Assembly (NCBI GenBank): GCA_018609965.1
Contig: JAHENP010000176.1
Coordinates: forward strand, 1 to 7,844
Origin: Haloferacaceae archaeon
GTDB lineage: Archaea > Halobacteriota > Halobacteria > Halobacteriales > Haloferacaceae
DNA: 7,844 bases
Direction: 5' to 3'
Under the pieces are notes generated by a model. It ran no database searches. It was not told the origin of the DNA and saw only the letters and a program-made list of their open reading frames with translations. Below are positions 6,429 to 7,844 of this stretch, piece by piece; position 1 is the first letter of the stretch, and every line of letters starts with the position of its first letter. The position numbers and the translations under genes are program-made.

Positions 6429-7787
6429 ATGCAGCCGACACCACGAACGCGGGCCGCCGCCGGCACCGCCGCGTTGTGTCTCGTCGCCGGCGGGCTGGTC
6501 GCGCTCACTGGTCTCTCAGGACAGACAACAGCGTGGTTCGTTCTCCAGCATCGTGACCCCACCGTCCACACGCTGTGGACGACCCACTACGTCCACGCCA
6601 GCCACACCCACGCGACGACGAACGCGCTCGGCCTGTTGGTCGTCGCGCTTCCGGGACTGGCGGTCGCACACCGACACGAGCGGGTCCAACAGTACTGGAC
6701 GGCAGTCGTCGGCATCGGCGTGGTCTCCCCGCTCCCGTTGTCCGTGACGACACTGCTGTGGTACCGCCACCTCAGTGACGTGCGTGTGTCGAGTTCACTG
6801 GGTGCGTCGGGACTCGTCGGCGGCGTCGCCGGGGTGACACTCGTCGTCGCGACACTGGCGCTGTGGCGAACTCGGAAACCGTTCGTGTTCGCCCCGACGG
6901 CCGGGCTGGCTATCGGCGTCGTGTGCGGGGCTGCCGACATCGCGGCAGTGAGCGTCGCCGCCGTCGCTGTTGTTGCCGCAGTCGTCGTTGTCGGTTTGCG
7001 TGTCACAGAGCGGCTGCCGGCAGACCGACTCGCAGAGACGGTCCCGCTCCGACAGACCGGGCGTCTCGTGGCACACACCGCACCGCTCCCGGTCGCGGTC
7101 GCGGCGTTGGCGACCGTCGGGTGTGCGCTGGCGCCGGCCGTCGACACGCCCGTCGTCTCCGGTGGTGTCGCACACGGCGTGGGGTTCAGTCTCGGGGTCG
7201 CCTGGACGGCAGTCGTCGTGGCTGTCCTCCCCCGGCTGGAAACACGCCGAGACGACGGCTCCACGACATCCGCCACCGAACAGGAAGCGTCGTCGGCCGC
7301 CGGTGTGGTCCGTCTGCCGGTGCCGACAGGCTCCCGGCGGGGTGACTGGCTCCGGCGGCGCCGCACCACCCAGTGGCCGTCTCACCACGACACGGGGTGG
7401 TCGTGGTGGCGACGACCACGCGTCTCTGTCGGCTGTGTTCACACTGGCGCGTCGCAACACAGACCGGAGTACGCGTTACCGCCCAGCGTGGCAACTAGAC
7501 CGCCCATTATCAGTTCTAATTCTGCGGACACAGCCTATTTACGTACCCCAGTCGCAGGTGTGACCGTCGAGCACCTCTGGGTGCTTGCCAGAACAAACGA
7601 TGATCCGCGACACACTCCGCGAACGGATCGACGGTATAACCGACCGGCTCCCGAGTACGGAGCGTGGTCAGGTAGGTATCGGAACGCTAATCGTCTTCAT
7701 CGCGATGGTGCTCGTCGCCGCCATCGCGGCTGGGGTGCTCATCAACACGGCGGGCTTCCTGCAGTCGAAGTCCCAACAGACCGGTGA
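6429..7787 (+). CDS. Rhomboid family intramembrane serine protease; 3' end uncertain
   Basis: Rhomboids cut transmembrane segments of other proteins inside the membrane using a Ser-His dyad. The signature parts are here in order: His56-x4-His61-x3-Asn65 ([10 protein letters not shown]), as in the HxxxxHxxxN of E. coli GlpG; the GxSG serine motif GASG with Ser127; and AHGVGFSLG with His249, matching AHxxGxxxG. About six hydrophobic helices fill residues 10-268. The ATG lies 6 nt after the stop of the ABC-2 permease gene, so it belongs to that operon. The conserved body and a natural-looking acidic tail ([14 protein letters not shown]) end near residue 292, about position 7304. The frame then runs on to a stop at 7787 through Arg/Trp/Pro/His-rich, non-haloarchaeal-looking sequence, overlapping the second archaellin gene by 188 nt in another frame. 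That extension is probably not a functional domain: a lost stop, a frameshift (another frame stops at 7343-7345) or a sequence error are possible. The protease call is strong; the C-terminus is not. Confidence 0.82.
   Translation: MQPTPRTRAAAGTAALCLVAGGLVALTGLSGQTTAWFVLQHRDPTVHTLWTTHYVHASHTHATTNALGLLVVALPGLAVAHRHERVQQYWTAVVGIGVVSPLPLSVTTLLWYRHLSDVRVSSSLGASGLVGGVAGVTLVVATLALWRTRKPFVFAPTAGLAIGVVCGAADIAAVSVAAVAVVAAVVVVGLRVTERLPADRLAETVPLRQTGRLVAHTAPLPVAVAALATVGCALAPAVDTPVVSGGVAHGVGFSLGVAWTAVVVAVLPRLETRRDDGSTTSATEQEASSAAGVVRLPVPTGSRRGDWLRRRRTTQWPSHHDTGWSWWRRPRVSVGCVHTGASQHRPEYALPPSVATRPPIISSNSADTAYLRTPVAGVTVEHLWVLARTNDDPRHTPRTDRRYNRPAPEYGAWSGRYRNANRLHRDGARRRHRGWGAHQHGGLPAVEVPTDR
7383..7419 (+). 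repeat. Two overlapping, mutually exclusive hairpins
   Basis: A 9-bp perfect stem (7383-7391 with 7400-7408, 8-nt loop) overlaps an 8-bp perfect stem (7397-7404 with 7412-7419, 7-nt loop). The shared middle arm GTGGTCGTGGTG can pair with either side but not both. In RNA this would be an alternative-structure switch; in DNA it could be a protein binding site. There is no T-tract after it, so it is not a typical terminator. Confidence 0.4.
7530..7541 (+). promoter_or_regulatory. Probable TATA-type promoter of second archaellin gene
   Basis: CCTATTTACG lies in an AT-rich island within GC-rich sequence, 62-70 nt before the ATG at 7600. With the usual spacing the transcript would start near 7562, giving a leader of about 38 nt. 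This differs from the near-leaderless arrangement of the first archaellin gene. No TATA-like element exists nearer the ATG. Confidence 0.45.
7568..7587 (+). promoter_or_regulatory. Leader hairpin upstream of second archaellin start
   Basis: AGCACC (7570-7575) pairs with GGTGCT (7580-7585) around a TCTG tetraloop, and in RNA the stem extends by a G-U and a C-G pair (7568-7587). It would occupy most of the predicted 5' leader and end 12 nt before the ATG. No Shine-Dalgarno sequence follows it. A role in mRNA stability or translation control is inference. Confidence 0.35.
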
Positions 7788-7844
7788 GGAGTCCAGCGCG
7801 CAGGTGACGAACCAGCTGCAGGTCGTGAGTAAGACCGGTGTGGT
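7600..7844 (+). CDS. arlA: Second archaellin, N-terminal part only (cut by window edge)
   Basis: Eighty-one codons of a second archaellum filament protein are present. Residues 1-23 ([23 protein letters not shown]) form the signal peptide; cleavage after Gly23 would expose [14 protein letters not shown] and the same hydrophobic assembly helix as the first archaellin. The first 58 or so mature residues differ from that protein at only about five to six positions, whereas the signal peptides are unrelated in sequence. The DNA of the shared block is about 80% identical by hand alignment. The gene lies downstream of the rhomboid gene on the same strand with its own probable promoter, and its start is inside the overlong rhomboid frame. 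Whether it also carries a large variable middle domain cannot be seen. The symbol denotes the family only. Confidence 0.93.
   Translation, partial: MIRDTLRERIDGITDRLPSTERGQVGIGTLIVFIAMVLVAAIAAGVLINTAGFLQSKSQQTGEESSAQVTNQLQVVSKTGV

Larger units (their letters stand above)
7305..7599. other. Non-coding-like stretch between rhomboid body and second archaellin
   Basis: About 300 bp formally lie inside the open rhomboid frame, but none of the six frames gives protein of haloarchaeal character here: translations are rich in Arg, Trp, Pro, His and Cys and lack hydrophobic helices or acidic segments. The stretch contains overlapping hairpins (7383-7419), an AT-rich promoter-like segment (7503-7540) and a short leader hairpin before the archaellin ATG. 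It is best read as an intergenic region, possibly including decayed gene sequence. Confidence 0.5.

Noticed and set aside
6587..7460. Minus-strand frames of 221 and 260 codons opposite the rhomboid gene
   Set aside because: They are Thr/Ala/Arg-rich with no motifs. The plus strand has complete rhomboid catalytic motifs there.
7305..7599. A further protein gene between rhomboid and archaellin
   Set aside because: The alternate plus frame ending at 7563 and the minus frame of 102 codons have non-haloarchaeal composition and no motifs.
2011..7844. Composite transposon or insertion sequence flanked by the archaellin repeats
   Set aside because: The repeats are explained as conserved archaellin coding sequence. 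No transposase, integrase or terminal inverted repeats are visible.
1..7844. CRISPR array, tRNA or rRNA genes
   Set aside because: No regularly spaced repeats and no tRNA cloverleaf or rRNA-like segments were found on reading both strands.

Overview
The window looks like chromosome of a halophilic archaeon (class Halobacteria). It is GC-rich throughout, its proteins carry acidic surface segments, GTG and TTG starts are used, and several starts lie about 25-30 nt downstream of a TATA-like box with no ribosome binding site, as expected of leaderless haloarchaeal transcripts. The archaellin N-termini are of the haloarchaeal type. The species cannot be named from the sequence.

Left part, minus strand (1-1761): dihydrolipoyl dehydrogenase (lpdA), cut by the left edge so that about 40 C-terminal residues are missing. 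Upstream of it are two very small membrane-protein genes (62 and 37 residues). A region of about 170 bp (1762-1929) then separates these from rightward genes and carries divergent promoters.

Right part, plus strand (1930-7844): a complete long archaellin (478 residues) with a large variable middle domain. After a T-tract comes a tight membrane operon of three genes: (1) an ABC-2 type permease whose C-terminus is a PrsW-like intramembrane metalloprotease domain, (2) a second ABC-2 permease overlapping it by 8 nt, and (3) a rhomboid intramembrane serine protease starting 6 nt later. A second archaellin gene begins at 7600 and is cut by the right edge.

The most notable feature is the operon. 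It holds two intramembrane proteases of different catalytic classes (glutamate/histidine metalloprotease and serine protease), one physically fused to half of a predicted exporter, and it is bracketed by two archaellin genes whose 5' parts form direct repeats of about 80% identity. No ATPase subunit for the transporter is present in the window. The reading frame of the rhomboid gene does not close before the second archaellin, and the stretch between them (about 7300-7600) looks non-coding and contains competing hairpins. How the exporter, the proteases and the archaella are related functionally is inference; only the arrangement is visible.
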